Assembly: GCF_051020975.1 (NCBI RefSeq)
Contig: NW_027478161.1
Span: 8,990,001-9,054,000 of the forward strand
Source of the DNA: Osmia lignaria lignaria
Taxonomy: Eukaryota; Arthropoda; Insecta; Hymenoptera; Megachilidae
Direction: 5' to 3'
Length of the DNA: 64,000 bases
The stretch's first letter is position 1. Each line of letters starts with the position of its first letter. The notes below the pieces were generated by a model that saw only the letters and a list, made by a program, of their open reading frames with translations, did no database searches and had not been told where the DNA came from. Both the position numbers and the translations under genes were made by a program. Positions 9,657-23,545 of this stretch are shown piece by piece.

Positions 9657-12600
9657 AATATCATAGAGCGTAAATTGTAGGAAACGTTATTCTCTACAAA
9701 AAAGGTCTCTTAACATTTTGCCATAGCACGCTTCGTTTCCGAGATATTTGCAGATTCATCTCAAGGGAAGTGGCCTGACGGACATATTTCGAGATATTTC
9801 TTCTTCTTGTTGTTCTTCTTCTGCACAGCTAAGCTGGAAGTGGCATTTGCAGCTCGCAATAGTGCAGAGTTATCCCAAAGAAAGGGGCCACGGTGTTTCT
9901 GTATCTCTATTATGTTGGTGCGGCTTCGGAACTTTTAAATATCTTGATATATCTCGAGAACTACGCATCTGATCAAAAAATATCATACTACATAAAAAGT
10001 AGGAAACTTAATTCTCTACAAGAAAGGTCTCTAAACATTTTGCCATAGCTCGCTTCGTTTCCGAGATATTTGCAGATTTATCTCAAGGGAAGGGGCCTGA
10101 CGGACATATTTCGAGATATTTCTTCTTCTTGTTGTTCTTCTTCTGCACAGCTAAGCTGGAAGTGGCATTTGCGGCTCGCACTAGTGCAGAGTTATCTCAA
10201 AGAAAGGGGCCACGGTGTTTCTGTATCTCTATTATGTTGGTGCGGCTTCGGAACTTTTAAATATCTTGATATATCTCGAGAACTACGCATCTGATCAAAA
10301 AATATCATACTACATAAAAAGTAGGAAACTTAATTCTCTACAAGAAAGGTCTCTAAACATTTTGCCATAGCTCGCTTCGTTTCCGAGATATTTGCAGATT
10401 TATCTCAAGGGAAGGGGCCTGACGGACATATTTCGAGATATTTCTTCTTCTTGTTGTTCTTCTTCTGCACAGCTAAGCTGGAAGTGGCATTTGCGGCTCG
10501 CACTAGTGCAGAGTTATCTCAAAGAAAGGGGCCACGGTGTTTCTGTATCTCTATTATGTTGGTGCGGCTTCGGAACTTTTAAATATCTCGATATATCTCG
10601 AAAACTACGCTTCTGATCAAAAAATATCATAGAGCGTAAATTGTAGGAAACATTATTCTCTACAAAAAAGGTCTCTTAACATTTTGCCATAGCACGCTTC
10701 GTTTCCGAGATATTTGCAGATTCATCTCAAGGGAAGTGGCCTGACGGACATATTTCGAGATATTTCTTCTTCTTGTTGTTCTTCTTCTGCACAGCTAAGC
10801 TGGAAGTGGCATTTGCAGCTCGCAATCGTGCAGAGTTATCCCAAAGAAAGGGGCCACGGTGTTTCTGTATCTCTATTATGTTGGTGCGGCTTCGGAACTT
10901 TTAAATATCTTGATATATCGCGAGAACTACGCATCTGATCAAAAAATATCATACTACATAAAAAGTAGGAAACTTAATTCTCTACAAGAAAGGTCTCTAA
11001 ACATTTTGCCATAGCTCGCTTCGTTTCCGAGATATTTGCAGATTTATCTCAAGGGAAGGGGCCTGACGGACATATTTCGAGATATTTCTTCTTCTTGTTG
11101 TTCTTCTTCTGCACAGCTAAGCTGGAAGTGGCATTTGCGGCTCGCACTAGTGCAGAGTTATCTCAAAGAAAGGGGCCACGGTGTTTCTGTATCTCTATTA
11201 TGTTGGTGCGGCTTCGGAACTTTTAAATATCTTGATATATCTCGAGAACTACGCATCTGATCAAAAAATATCATAGAACATGAAAAGTAGGAAACATAAT
11301 TCTCTACAAAAAAGGTCTCTTAACATTTTGCCATAGCTCGCTTCGTTTCCGAGATATTTGCAGATTCATCTCAAGGGAAGTGGCCTGACGGACATATTTC
11401 GAGATATTTCTTCTTCTTGTTGTTCTTCTTCTGCACAGCTAAGCTGGAAGTGGCATTTGCAGCTCGCAATAGTGCAGAGTTATCCCAAAGAAAGGGGCCA
11501 CGGTGTTTCTGTATCTCTATTATGTTGGTGCGGCTTCGGAACTTTTAAATATCTTGATATATCTCGAGAACTACGCATCTGATCAAAAAATATCATACTA
11601 CATAAAAAGTAGGAAACTTAATTCTCTACAAGAAAGGTCTCTAAACATTTTGCCATAGCTCGCTTCGTTTCCGAGATATTTGCAGATTTATCTCAAGGGA
11701 AGGGGCCTGACGGACATATTTCGAGATATTTCTTCTTCTTGTTGTTCTTCTTCTGCACAGCTAAGCTGGAAGTGGCATTTGCGGCTCGCACTAGTGCAGA
11801 GTTATCTCAAAGAAAGGGGCCACGGTGTTTCTGTATCTCTATTATGTTGGTGCGGCTTCGGAACTTTTAAATATCTTGATATATCTCGAGAACTACGCAT
11901 CTGATCAAAAAATATCATACTACATAAAAAGTAGGAAACTTAATTCTCTACAAGAAAGGTCTCTAAACATTTTGCCATAGCTCGCTTCGTTTCCGAGATA
12001 TTTGCAGATTTATCTCAAGGGAAGGGGCCTGACGGACATATTTCGAGATATTTCTTCTTCTTGTTGTTCTTCTTCTGCACAGCTAAGCTGGAAGTGGCAT
12101 TTGCGGCTCGCACTAGTGCAGAGTTATCTCAAAGAAAGGGGCCACGGTGTTTCTGTATCTCTATTATGTTGGTGCGGCTTCGGAACTTTTAAATATCTTG
12201 ATATATCTCGAGAACTACGCATCTGATCAAAAAATATCATACTACATAAAAAGTAGGAAACTTAATTCTCTACAAGAAAGGTCTCTAAACATTTTGCCAT
12301 AGCTCGCTTCGTTTCCGAGATATTTGCAGATTTATCTCAAGGGAAGGGGCCTGACGGACATATTTCGAGATATTTCTTCTTCTTGTTGTTCTTCTTCTGC
12401 ACAGCTAAGCTGGAAGTGGCATTTGCGGCTCGCACTAGTGCAGAGTTATCTCAAAGAAAGGGGCCACGGTGTTTCTGTATCTCTATTATGTTGGTGCGGC
12501 TTCGGAACTTTTAAATATCTCGATATATCTCGAAAACTACGCTTCTGATCAAAAAATATCATAGAGCGTAAATTGTAGGAAACATTATTCTCTACAAAAA

Positions 12601-13558
12601 AGGTCTCTTAACATTTTGCCATAGCACGCTTCGTTTCCGAGATATTTGCAGATTCATCTCAAGGGAAGGGGCCTGACGGACATATTTCGAGATATTTCTT
12701 CTTCTTGTTGTTCTTCTTCTGCACAGCTAAGCTGGAAGTGGCATTTGCGGCTCGCACTAGTGCAGAGTTATCTCAAAGAAAGGGGCCACGGTGTTTCTGT
12801 ATCTCTATTATGTTGGTGCGGCTTCGGAACTTTTAAATATCTTGATATATCTCGAGAACTACGCATCTGATCAAAAAATATCATAGAACATGAAAAGTAG
12901 GAAACATAATTCTCTACAAAAAAGGTCTCTTAACATTTTGCCATAGCTCGCTTCGTTTCCGAGATATTTGCAGATTCATCTCAAGGGAAGTGGCCTGACG
13001 GACATATTTCGAGATATTTCTTCTTCTTGTTGTTCTTCTTCTGCACAGCTAAGCTGGAAGTGGCATTTGCAGCTCGCAATAGTGCAGAGTTATCCCAAAG
13101 AAAGGGGCCACGGTGTTTCTGTATCTCTATTATGTTGGTGCGGCTTCGGAACTTTTAAATATCTTGATATATCTCGAGAACTACGCATCTGATCAAAAAA
13201 TATCATAGAACATAAAAAGTAGGATACTTAATTCTCTACAAAAAAGGTCTCTTAACATTTTGCCATAGCTCGCTTCGTTTCCGAGATATTTGCAGATTTA
13301 TCTCAAGGGAAGGGGCCTGACGGACATATTTCGAGATATTTCTTCTTCTTGTTGTTCTTCTTCTGCACAGCTAAGCTGGAAGTGGCATTTGCGGCTCGCA
13401 CTAGTGCAGAGTTATCTCAAAGAAAGGGGCCACGGTGTTTCTGTATCTCTATTATGTTGGTGCGGCTTCGGAACTTTTAAATATCTCGATATATCTCGAG
13501 AACTACGCATCTGATCAAAAAATATCATAGAACATAAAAAGTAGGAAACTTAATTCTC

Positions 13559-13567
13559 TATAAAAAA
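13559..13567 (+). promoter_or_regulatory. TATA-like site TATAAAAAA (unit 43)
   Basis: A C-to-T change turns the usual CTACAAAAAA of the head into CTATAAAAAA, a fair match to a eukaryotic TATA box. No initiator or transcript evidence is available. It is equally a simple lineage marker. Confidence 0.3.
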
Positions 13568-14524
13568 GGTCTCTTAACATTTTGCCATAGCTCGCTTCGT
13601 TTCCGAGATATTTGCAGATTTATCTCAAGGGAAGGGGCCTAACGGACATATTTCGAGATATTTCTTCTTCTTGTTGATCTTCTTCTGCACAGCTAAGCTG
13701 GAAGTGGCATTTGCAGCTCGCAATAGTGCAGAGTTATCCCAAAGAAAGGGGCCACGGTGTTTCTGTATCTCTATTATGTTGGTGCGGCTTCGGAACTTTT
13801 AAATATCTTGATATATCTCGAGAACTACGCATCTGATCAAAAAATATCATACTACATAAAAAGTAGGAAACTTAATTCTCTACAAGAAAGGTCTCTAAAC
13901 ATTTTGCCATAGCTCGCTTCGTTTCCGAGATATTTGCAGATTTATCTCAAGGGAAGGGGCCTGACGGACATATTTCGAGATATTTCTTCTTCTTGTTGTT
14001 CTTCTTCTGCACAGCTAAGCTGGAAGTGGCATTTGCAGCTCGCAATAGTGCAGAGTTATCCCAAAGAAAGGGGCCACGATGTTTCTGTATCTCTATTATG
14101 TTGGTGCGGCTTCGGAACTTTTAAATATCTTGATATATCTCGAGAACTACGCATCTGATCAAAAAATATCATAGAACATAAAAAGTAGGATACTTAATTC
14201 TCTACAAAAAAGGTCTCTTAACATTTTGCCATAGCTCGCTTCGTTTCCGAGATATTTGCAGATTTATCTCAAGGGAAGGGGCCTGACGGACATATTTCGA
14301 GATATTTCTTCTTCTTGTTGTTCTTCTTCTGCACAGCTAAGCTGGAAGTGGCATTTGCGGCTCGCACTAGTGCAGAGTTATCTCAAAGAAAGGGGCCACG
14401 GTGTTTCTGTATCTCTATTATGTTGGTGCGGCTTCGGAACTTTTAAATATCTCGATATATCTCGAGAACTACGCATCTGATCAAAAAATATCATAGAACA
14501 TAAAAAGTAGGAAACTTAATTCTC

Positions 14525-14533
14525 TATAAAAAA
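14525..14533 (+). promoter_or_regulatory. TATA-like site TATAAAAAA (unit 46)
   Basis: Same change at base 39 of the unit as in unit 43. Here, as in unit 43 and all later cases, the unit also carries CCTAACGG. Confidence 0.3.
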
Positions 14534-14808
14534 GGTCTCTTAACATTTTGCCATAGCTCGCTTCGTTTCCGAGATATTTGCAGATTTATCTCAAGGGAAG
14601 GGGCCTAACGGACATATTTCGAGATATTTCTTCTTCTTGTTGTTCTTCTTCTGCACAGCTAAGCTGGAAGTGGCATTTGCGGCTCGCACTAGTGCAGAGT
14701 TATCTCAAAGAAAGGGGCCACGGTGTTTCTGTATCTCTATTATGTTGGTGCGGCTTCGGAACTTTTAAATATCGTGATATATCTCGAGAACTACGCATCT
14801 GATCAAAA

Positions 14809-15130
14809 AATATCATAGAACATGAAAAGTAGGAAACATAATTCTCTACAAAAAAGGTCTCTTAACATTTTGCCATAGCTCGCTTCGTTTCCGAGATATT
14901 TGCAGATTTATCTCAAGGGAAGGGGCCTGACGGACATATTTCGAGATATTTCTTCTTCTTGTTGTTCTTCTTCTGCACAGCTAAGCTCGAAGTGGCATTT
15001 GCAGCTCGCAATAGTGCAGAGTTATCTCAAAGAAAGAGGCCACGGTGTTTCTGTACCTCCATTATGTTGGTGCAGCTTCGGAACTTTTAAATATCTTGAT
15101 ATATCTCGAGAACTACGCATCTGATCAAAA
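14809..15130 (+). repeat. Most divergent monomer (unit 47)
   Basis: Private differences seen in no other unit: AAGCTCGAAG, AAAGAGGCC, GTACCTCCATT and GGTGCAGCTTCGG. All five changed bases lie in the second half of the unit, whereas its first half is ordinary. It sits directly before the 10-monomer blocks and has no second copy in the window, so it lies outside every amplified segment that I can define. Confidence 0.8.
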
Positions 15131-18100
15131 AATATCATAGAACATAAAAAGTAGGAAACTTAATTCTCTACAAAAAAGGTCTCTTAACATTTTGCCATAC
15201 CTCGCTTCGTTTCCGAGATATTTGCAGATTTATCTCAAGGGAAGGGGCCTGACGGACATATTTCGAGATATTTCTTCTTCTTGTTGTTCTTCTTCTGCAC
15301 AGCTAAGCTGGAAGTGGCATTTGCGGCTCGCACTAGTGCAGAGTTATCTCAAAGAAAGGGGCCACGGTGTTTCTGTATCTGTATTATGTTGGTGCGGCTT
15401 CGGAACTTTTAAATATCTTGATATATCTCGAGAACTACGCATCTGATCAAAAAATATCATAGAACATAAAAAGTAGGAAACTTAATTCTCTACAAAAAAG
15501 GTCTCTTAACATTTCGCCATAGCTCGCTTCGTTTCCGAGATATTTGCAGATTTATCTCAAGGGAAGGGGCCTGACGGACATATTTCGAGATATTTCTTCT
15601 TCTTGTTGTTCTTCTTCTGCACAGCTAAGCTGGAAGTGGCATTTGCGGCTCGCACTATTGCAGAGTTATCTCAAAGAAAGGGGCCAGGGTGTTTCTGTAT
15701 CTCTATTATGTTGGTGCGGCTTCGTAACTTTTAAATATCTAGATATATCTCGAAAACTACGCTTCTGATCAAAAAATATCATAGAACATAAATTGTAGGA
15801 AACATAATTCTCTACAAAAAAGGTCTCTTAACATTTTGCCATAGCTCGCTTCGTTTCCGAGATATTTGCAGATTTATCTCAAGGGAAGGGGCCTGACGGA
15901 CATATTTCGAGATATTTCTTCTTCTTGTTGTTCTTCCTCTGCACAGCTAAGCTGGAAGTGGCATTTGCGGCTCGCACTAGTGCAGAGTTATCTCAAAGAA
16001 AGGGGCCACGGTGTTTCTGTATCTCTATTATGTTGGTGCGGCTTCGGAACTTTTAAATATCTTGATATATCTCGAGAACTACGCATCTGATCAAAAAATA
16101 TCATAGAACATAAAAAGTAGGAAACTTAATTCTCTACAAAAAAGGTCTCTTAACATTTTGCCATAGCTCGCTTCGTTTCCGAGATATTTGCAGATTTATC
16201 TCAAGGGAAGGGGCCTGACGGACATATTTCGAGATATTTCTTCTTCTTGTTGTTCTTCTTCTGCACAGCTAAATTGGAAGTGGCATTTGCGGCTCGCACT
16301 ATTGCAGAGTTATCTCAAAGAAAGGGGCCACGGTGTTTCTGTATCTCTATTATGTTGGTGCGGCTTCGGAACTTTTAAATATCTCGATATATCTCGAAAA
16401 CTACGCTTCTGATCAAAAAATATCATAGAACATAAATTGTAGGAAACATAATTCTCTACAAAAAAGGTCTCTCAACATTTTGCCATAGCTCGCTTCGTTT
16501 CCGAGATATTTGCAGATATATCTCAAGGGCAGGGGCCTGACGGACATATTTCGAGATATTTCTTCTTCTTGTTGTTCTTCTTCTGCACAGCTAAGCTGGA
16601 AGTGGCATTTACAGCTCGCAATAGTGCAGAGTTATCTCAAAGAAAGGGGCCACGGTGTTTCTGTATCTCTATTATGTTGGTGCGGCTTCGGAACTTTTAA
16701 ATATCTTGATATATCTCGAGAACTACGCATCTGATCAAAAAATATCATAGAACATAAAAAGTAGGAAACTTAATTCTCTACAAAAAAGGTCTCTTAACAT
16801 TTTGCCATAGCTCGCTTCGTTTCCGAGATATTTGCAGATTTATCTCAAGGGAAGGGGCCTAACGGACATATTTCGAGAAGTTTCTTCTTCTTGTTGTTCT
16901 TCTTCTGCACAGCTAAGCTGGAAGTGGCATTAGCGGCTCGCAATAGTGCACAGTTATCTCAAAGAAAGGGGCCACGGTGTTTCTGTATCTCTAATATGTT
17001 GGTGCGGCTTCGGAACTTTTAAGTATCTCGATATATCTCGAAAACTACGCTTCTGATCAAAAAATATCATAGAACATAAATTGTAGGAAACATAATTCTC
17101 TACAAAAAACGTCTCTTAACATTTTGCCATAGCTCGCTTCGTTTCCGAGATATTTGCAGATTCAGCTCAAAGGAACTGGCCTGACGGACATATTTCGAGA
17201 TATTTCTTCTTCTTGTTGTTCTTCCTCTGCACAGCTAAGCTGGAAGTGGCATTTGCAGCTCGCAATAGTGCAGAGTTATCTCAAAGAAAGGGGCCACGGT
17301 GTTTCTGTATCTATTATGTTGGTGCGGCTTCGGAACTTTTAAATATCTCGATATATCTCGAAAACTACGCTTCTGATCAAAAAATATCATAGAACATAAA
17401 TTGTAGGAAACATAATTCTCTACAAAAAAGGTCTCTCAACATTTTGCCATAGCTCGCTTCGTTTCCGAGATATTTGCAGATATATCTCAAGGGCAGGGGC
17501 CTGACGGACATATTTCGAGATATTTCTTCTTCTTGTTGTTCTTCTTCTGCACAGCTAAGCTGGAAGTGGCATTTACAGCTCGCAATAGTGCAGAGTTATC
17601 TCAAAGAAAGGGGCCACGGTGTTTCTGTATCTCTATTATGTTGGTGCGGCTTCGGAACTTTTAAATATCTTGATATATCTCGAGAACTACGCATCTGATC
17701 AAAATATATCATAGAACATAAAAAGTAGGAAACTTAATTCTCTACAAAAAAGGTCTCTTAACATTTTGCCATAGCTCGCTTCGTTTCCGAGATATTTGCA
17801 GATTTATCTCAAGGGAAGGGGCCTAACGGACATATTTCGAGATATTTCTTCTTCTTGTTGTTCTTCTTCTGCACAGCTAAACTGGAAGTGGCATTTCCAG
17901 CTCGCAATAGTGCAGAGTTATCTCAAAGAAAGGAGCCACGGTGTTTCTGTATCTCTATTATGTTGGTGCGGCTTCGGAACTTTTAAATATCTTGATATAT
18001 CTCGAGAACTACGCTTCTGATCAAAAAATATCATAGAACATAAATTGTAGGAAACATAATTCTCTACAAAAAAGGTCTCTAAACATTTTGCCATAGCTCG

Positions 18101-18348
18101 CTTGGTTTCCGAGATATTTGCAGATTTATCTCAAGGGCAGGGGCCTAACGGACATATTTCGAGATATTTCTTCTTCTTGTTGTTCTTCTTCTGCACAGCT
18201 AAGCTGGAAGTGGCATTTGCGGCTCGCACTATTGCAGAGTTATCTCAAAGAAAGGGGCCACGGTGTTTCTGTATCTCTATTATGTTGGTGCGGCTTCGGA
18301 ACTTTTAAATATCTTGATATATCTCGAGAACTACGCATCTGATCAAAA
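15131..18348 (+). repeat. 10-monomer higher-order repeat (3218 bp), copy 1
   Basis: Units 48-57. It starts with the CATACCTCGC unit and contains the CCAGGGTG, ATTAGCGG and CT-deletion units in fixed order. The period is 3218 rather than 3220 because one member is 320 bp. Copy-specific changes include AAATTGG near 16271 and CAAAATATATC near 17701. The last unit (18027) has no counterpart at the end of copy 2 but is matched by the unit at 35735. Confidence 0.92.
17063..17382 (+). repeat. 320-bp monomer with the 2-bp deletion (unit 54)
   Basis: CT deletion in a CACGGTGTTT background. Position seven of the 10-monomer block 15131-18348; its counterpart in the next block is 20281-20600. Confidence 0.95.
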
Positions 18349-21244
18349 AATATCATAGAACATAAAAAGTAGGAAACTTAATTCTCTACAAAAAAGGTCT
18401 CTTAACATTTTGCCATACCTCGCTTCGTTTCCGAGATATTTGCAGATTTATCTCAAGGGAAGGGGCCTGACGGACATATTTCGAGATATTTCTTCTTCTT
18501 GTTGTTCTTCTTCTGCACAGCTAAGCTGGAAGTGGCATTTGCGGCTCGCACTAGTGCAGAGTTATCTCAAAGAAAGGGGCCACGGTGTTTCTGTATCTGT
18601 ATTATGTTGGTGCGGCTTCGCAACTTTTAAATATCTTGATATATCTCGAGAACTACGCATCTGATCAAAAAATATCATAGAACATAAAAAGTAGGAAACT
18701 TAATTCTCTACAAAAAAGGTCTCTTAACATTTCGCCATAGCTCGCTTCGTTTCCGAGATATTTGCAGATTTATCTCAAGGGAAGGGGCCTGACGGACATA
18801 TTTCGAGATATTTCTTCTTCTTGTTGTTCTTCTTCTGCACAGCTAAGCTGGAAGTGGCATTTGCGGCTCGCACTATTGCAGAGTTATCTCAAAGAAAGGG
18901 GCCAGGGTGTTTCTGTATCTCTATTATGTTGGTGCGGCTTCGTAACTTTTAAATATCTAGATATATCTCGAAAACTACGCTTCTGATCAAAAAATATCAT
19001 AGAACATAAATTGTAGGAAACATAATTCTCTACAAAAAAGGTCTCTTAACATTTTGCCATAGCTCGCTTCGTTTCCGAGATATTTGCAGATTTATCTCAA
19101 GGGAAGGGGCCTGACGGACATATTTCGAGATATTTCTTCTTCTTGTTGTTCTTCCTCTGCACAGCTAAGCTGGAAGTGGCATTTGCGGCTCGCACTAGTG
19201 CAGAGTTATCTCAAAGAAAGGGGCCACGGTGTTTCTGTATCTCTATTATGTTGGTGCGGCTTCGGAACTTTTAAATATCTTGATATATCTCGAGAACTAC
19301 GCATCTGATCAAAAAATATCATAGAACATAAAAAGTAGGAAACTTAATTCTCTACAAAAAAGGTCTCTTAACATTTTGCCATAGCTCGCTTCGTTTCCGA
19401 GATATTTGCAGATTTATCTCAAGGGAAGGGGCCTGACGGACATATTTCGAGATATTTCTTCTTCTTGTTGTTCTTCTTCTGCACAGCTAAGCTGGAAGTG
19501 GCATTTGCGGCTCGCACTATTGCAGAGTTATCTCAAAGAAAGGGGCCACGGTGTTTCTGTATCTCTATTATGTTGGTGCGGCTTCGGAACTTTTAAATAT
19601 CTCGATATATCTCGAAAACTACGCTTCTGATCAAAAAATATCATAGAACATAAATTGTAGGAAACATAATTCTCTACAAAAAAGGTCTCTCAACATTTTG
19701 CCATAGCTCGCTTCGTTTCCGAGATATTTGCAGATATATCTCAAGGGCAGGGGCCTGACGGACATATTTCGAGATATTTCTTCTTCTTGTTGTTCTTCTT
19801 CTGCACAGCTAAGCTGGAAGTGGCATTTACAGCTCGCAATAGTGCAGAGTTATCTCAAAGAAAGGGGCCACGGTGTTTCTGTATCTCTATTATGTTGGTG
19901 CGGCTTCGGAACTTTTAAATATCTTGATATATCTCGAGAACTACGCATCTGATCAAAAAATATCATAGAACATAAAAAGTAGGAAACTTAATTCTCTACA
20001 AAAAAGGTCTCTTAACATTTTGCCATAGCTCGCTTCGTTTCCGAGATATTTGCAGATTTATCTCAAGGGAAGGGGCCTAACGGACATATTTCGAGAAGTT
20101 TCTTCTTCTTGTTGTTCTTCTTCTGCACAGCTAAGCTGGAAGTGGCATTAGCGGCTCGCAATAGTGCACAGTTATCTCAAAGAAAGGGGCCACGGTGTTT
20201 CTGTATCTCTAATATGTTGGTGCGGCTTCGGAACTTTTAAGTATCTCGATATATCTCGAAAGCTACGCTTCTGATCAAAAAATATCATAGAACATAAATT
20301 GTAGGAAACATAATTCTCTACAAAAAACGTCTCTTAACATTTTGCCATAGCTCGCTTCGTTTCCGAGATATTTGCAGATTCAGCTCAAAGGAACTGGCCT
20401 GACGGACATATTTCGAGATATTTCTTCTTCTTGTTGTTCTTCCTCTGCACAGCTAAGCTGGAAGTGGCATTTGCAGCTCGCAATAGTGCAGAGTTATCTC
20501 AAAGAAAGGGGCCACGGTGTTTCTGTATCTATTATGTTGGTGCGGCTTCGGAACTTTTAAATATCTCGATATATCTCGAAAACTACGCTTCTGATCAAAA
20601 AATATCATAGAACATAAATTGTAGGAAACATAATTCTCTACAAAAAAGGTCTCTCAACATTTTGCCATAGCTCGCTTCGTTTCCGAGATATTTGCAGATA
20701 TATCTCAAGGGCAGGGGCCTGACGGACATATTTCGAGATATTTCTTCTTCTTGTTGTTCTTCTTCTGCACAGCTAAGCTGGAAGTGGCATTTACAGCTCG
20801 CAATAGTGCAGAGTTATCTCAAAGAAAGGGGCCACGGTGTTTCTGTATCTCTATTATGTTGGTGCGGCTTCGGAACTTTTAAATATCTTGATATATCTCG
20901 AGAACTACGCATCTGATCAAAAAATATCATAGAACATAAAAAGTAGGAAACTTAATTCTCTACAAAAAAGGTCTCTTAACATTTTGCCATAGCTCGCTTC
21001 GTTTCCGAGATATTTGCAGATTTATCTCAAGGGAAGGGGCCTAACGGACATATTTCGAGATATTTCTTCTTCTTGTTGTTCTTCTTCTGCACAGCTAAAC
21101 TGGAAGTGGCATTTCCAGCTCGCAATAGTGCAGAGTTATCTCAAAGAAAGGAGCCACGGTGTTTCTGTATCTCTATTATGTTGGTGCGGCTTCGGAACTT
21201 TTAAATATCTTGATATATCTCGAGAACTACGCATCTGATCAAAA
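18349..21244 (+). repeat. 10-monomer higher-order repeat, copy 2 (nine units)
   Basis: Units 58-66 match units 48-56 at a lag of 3218 bp. Copy-specific changes are CGCAAC near 18619 and GAAAGCTACG near 20258. From 20713 the sequence is also the start of the 19-monomer duplication, so the two higher-order repeats overlap by about 530 bp. Confidence 0.92.
20281..20600 (+). repeat. 320-bp monomer with the 2-bp deletion (unit 64)
   Basis: Counterpart of 17063-17382, exactly 3218 bp later. The same neighbours lie on both sides, including the ATTAGCGG unit before it and the TTTACAGCTCG unit after it. Confidence 0.95.
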
Positions 21245-21566
21245 AATATCATAGAACATAAAAGGTAGGAAACTTAATTCTCTACAAAAAAGGTCTCTTA
21301 ACATTTTGCCATAGCTCGCTTCGTTTCCAAGATATTTGCAGATTTATCTCAATGGAAGGGGCCTGACGGGCATATTTCGAGATATATCTTCTTCTTGTTG
21401 TTCTTCTTCTGCACAGCTAAGCTGGAAGTGGCATTTGCGGCTCGCACTATTGCAGAGTTATCTCAAAGAAAGGGGCCACGGTGTTTCTGTATCTCTATTA
21501 TGTTGGTGCGGCTTCGTAACTTTTAAATATCTAGATATATCTCGAAAACTACGCTTCTGATCAAAA
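21245..21566 (+). repeat. Fusion monomer (unit 67), product of a two-unit deletion
   Basis: The first half has AATGGAAGG and GACGGGCAT, as in the second unit of the 7-mer at 2895-9656. The second half has ACTATTGCAG, CGTAAC and the TCTAGATAT tail, as in the fourth unit. Joining them removes two units' worth (644 bp). The next head, near 21570-21610, joins AAATGTCAT of one 7-mer unit to GGAGACAT and AAACGTC of the unit after it, which implies that a further unit was lost. Confidence 0.85.
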
Positions 21567-23536
21567 AATGTCATAGAACATAAATTGTAGGAGACATAAT
21601 TCTCTACAAAAAACGTCTCTTAACATTTTGCCATAGCTCGCTTCGTTTCCGAGATATTTGCAGATTCAGCTCAAAGGAACTGGCCTGACGGACATATTTC
21701 GAGATATTTCTTCTTCTTGTTGTTCTTCCTCTGCACAGCTAAGGTGGAAGTGGCATTTGCAGCTCGCAATAGTGCAGAGTTATCTCAAAGAAAGGGGCCA
21801 CGGTGTTTCTGTATCTCTATTATGTTGGTGCGGCTTCGGAACTTTTAAATATCTTGATATATCTCGAGAACTACGCGTCTGATCAAAAAATATCATAGAA
21901 CATAAAAAGTAGGAAACATAATTCTCTACAAAAAAGGTCTCTTAACATTTTGCCATAGCTCGCGTCGTTTCCGAGATATTTGCAGATTTATCTCAAGGGA
22001 AGGGGCCTGACGGAAATATTTCGAGATATTTCTTCTTCTTGTTGTTCTTCCTCTGCACAGCTAAGCTGGAAGTGGCATTTGCGGCTCGCACTAGTGCAGA
22101 GTTATCTCAAAGAAAGGGGCCACGGTGTTTCTGTATCTCTATTATGTTGGTGCGGCTTCGGAACTTTTAAATATCTCGATATATCTCGAAAACTACGCTT
22201 CTGATCAAAAAATATCATAGAGCGTAAATTGTAGGAAACATTATTCTCTACAAAAAAGGTCTCTTAACATTTTGCCATAGCACGCTTCGTTTCCGAGATA
22301 TTTGCAGATTCATCTCAAGGGAAGTGGCCTGACGGACATATTTCGAGATATTTCTTCTTCTTGTTGTTCTTCTTCTGCACAGCTAAGCTGGAAGTGGCAT
22401 TTGCAGCTCGCAATAGTGCAGAGTTATCCCAAAGAAAGGGGCCACGGTGTTTCTGTATCTCTATTATGTTGGTGCGGCTTCGGAACTTTTAAATATCTTG
22501 ATATATCTCGAGAACTACGCATCTGATCAAAAAATATCATACTACATAAAAAGTAGGAAACTTAATTCTCTACAAGAAAGGTCTCTAAACATTTTGCCAT
22601 AGCTCGCTTCGTTTCCGAGATATTTGCAGATTTATCTCAAGGGAAGGGGCCTGACGGACATATTTCGAGATATTTCTTCTTCTTGTTGTTCTTCTTCTGC
22701 ACAGCTAAGCTGGAAGTGGCATTTGCGGCTCGCACTAGTGCAGAGTTATCTCAAAGAAAGGGGCCACGGTGTTTCTGTATCTCTATTATGTTGGTGCGGC
22801 TTCGGAACTTTTAAATATCTTGATATATCTCGAGAACTACGCATCTGATCAAAAAATATCATAGAACATGAAAAGTAGGAAACATAATTCTCTACAAAAA
22901 AGGTCTCTTAACATTTTGCCATAGCTCGCTTCGTTTCCGAGATATTTGCAGATTTATCTCAAGGGAAGGGGCCTGACGGACATATTTCGAGATATTTCTT
23001 CTTCTTGTTGTTCTTCTTCTGCACAGCTAAGCTGGAAGTGGCATTTGCGGCTCGCACTAGTGCAGAGTTATCTCAAAGAAAGGGGCCACGGTGTTTCTGT
23101 ATCTCTATTATGTTGGTGCGGCTTCGGAACTTTTAAATATCTCGATATATCTCGAGAACTACGCATCTGATCAAAAAATATCATAGAACATAAAAAGTAG
23201 GAAACTTAATTCTCTACAAAAAAGGTCTCTTAACATTTTGCCATAGCTCGCTTCGTTTCCGAGATATTTGCAGATTTATCTCAAGGGAAGGGGCCTGACG
23301 GACATATTTCGAGATATTTCTTCTTCTTGTTGTTCTTCTTCTGCACAGCTAAGCTGGAAGTGGCATTTGCGGCTCGCACTAGTGCAGAGTTATCTCAAAG
23401 AAAGGGGCCACGGTGTTTCTGTATCTCTATTATGTTGGTGCGGCTTCGGAACTTTTAAATATCTCGATATATCTCGAGAACTACGCATCTGATCAAAAAA
23501 TATCATAGAACATAAAAAGTAGGAAACTTAATTCTC

Positions 23537-23545
23537 TATAAAAAA
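23537..23545 (+). promoter_or_regulatory. TATA-like site TATAAAAAA (unit 74)
   Basis: In the AAACTGG/TTTCCAG unit of copy 1 of the 19-unit duplication. Followed by the CTTGCTTCG unit. Confidence 0.3.

Larger units (their letters stand above)
9657..15130 (+). repeat. Array block C: alternating A-type and B-type monomers (units 31-47)
   Basis: B-type units have GATTCATCTC, AAGTGGCC and TATCCCAAAG; A-type units have GATTTATCTC, AAGGGGCC and ACTAGTGCAG. Order by unit from 31: B A A B A B A A A hybrid B A B-like B-like A A divergent. Heads with ACTACATAAA and CTACAAGAAAGG are frequent. The lags are 322, 644 and 966 bp with no lasting long period, so this stretch looks like repeated local exchange of one to three units. 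Unit 43 (13521) carries TTGTTGATCT inside the CTT tract. Confidence 0.8.
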
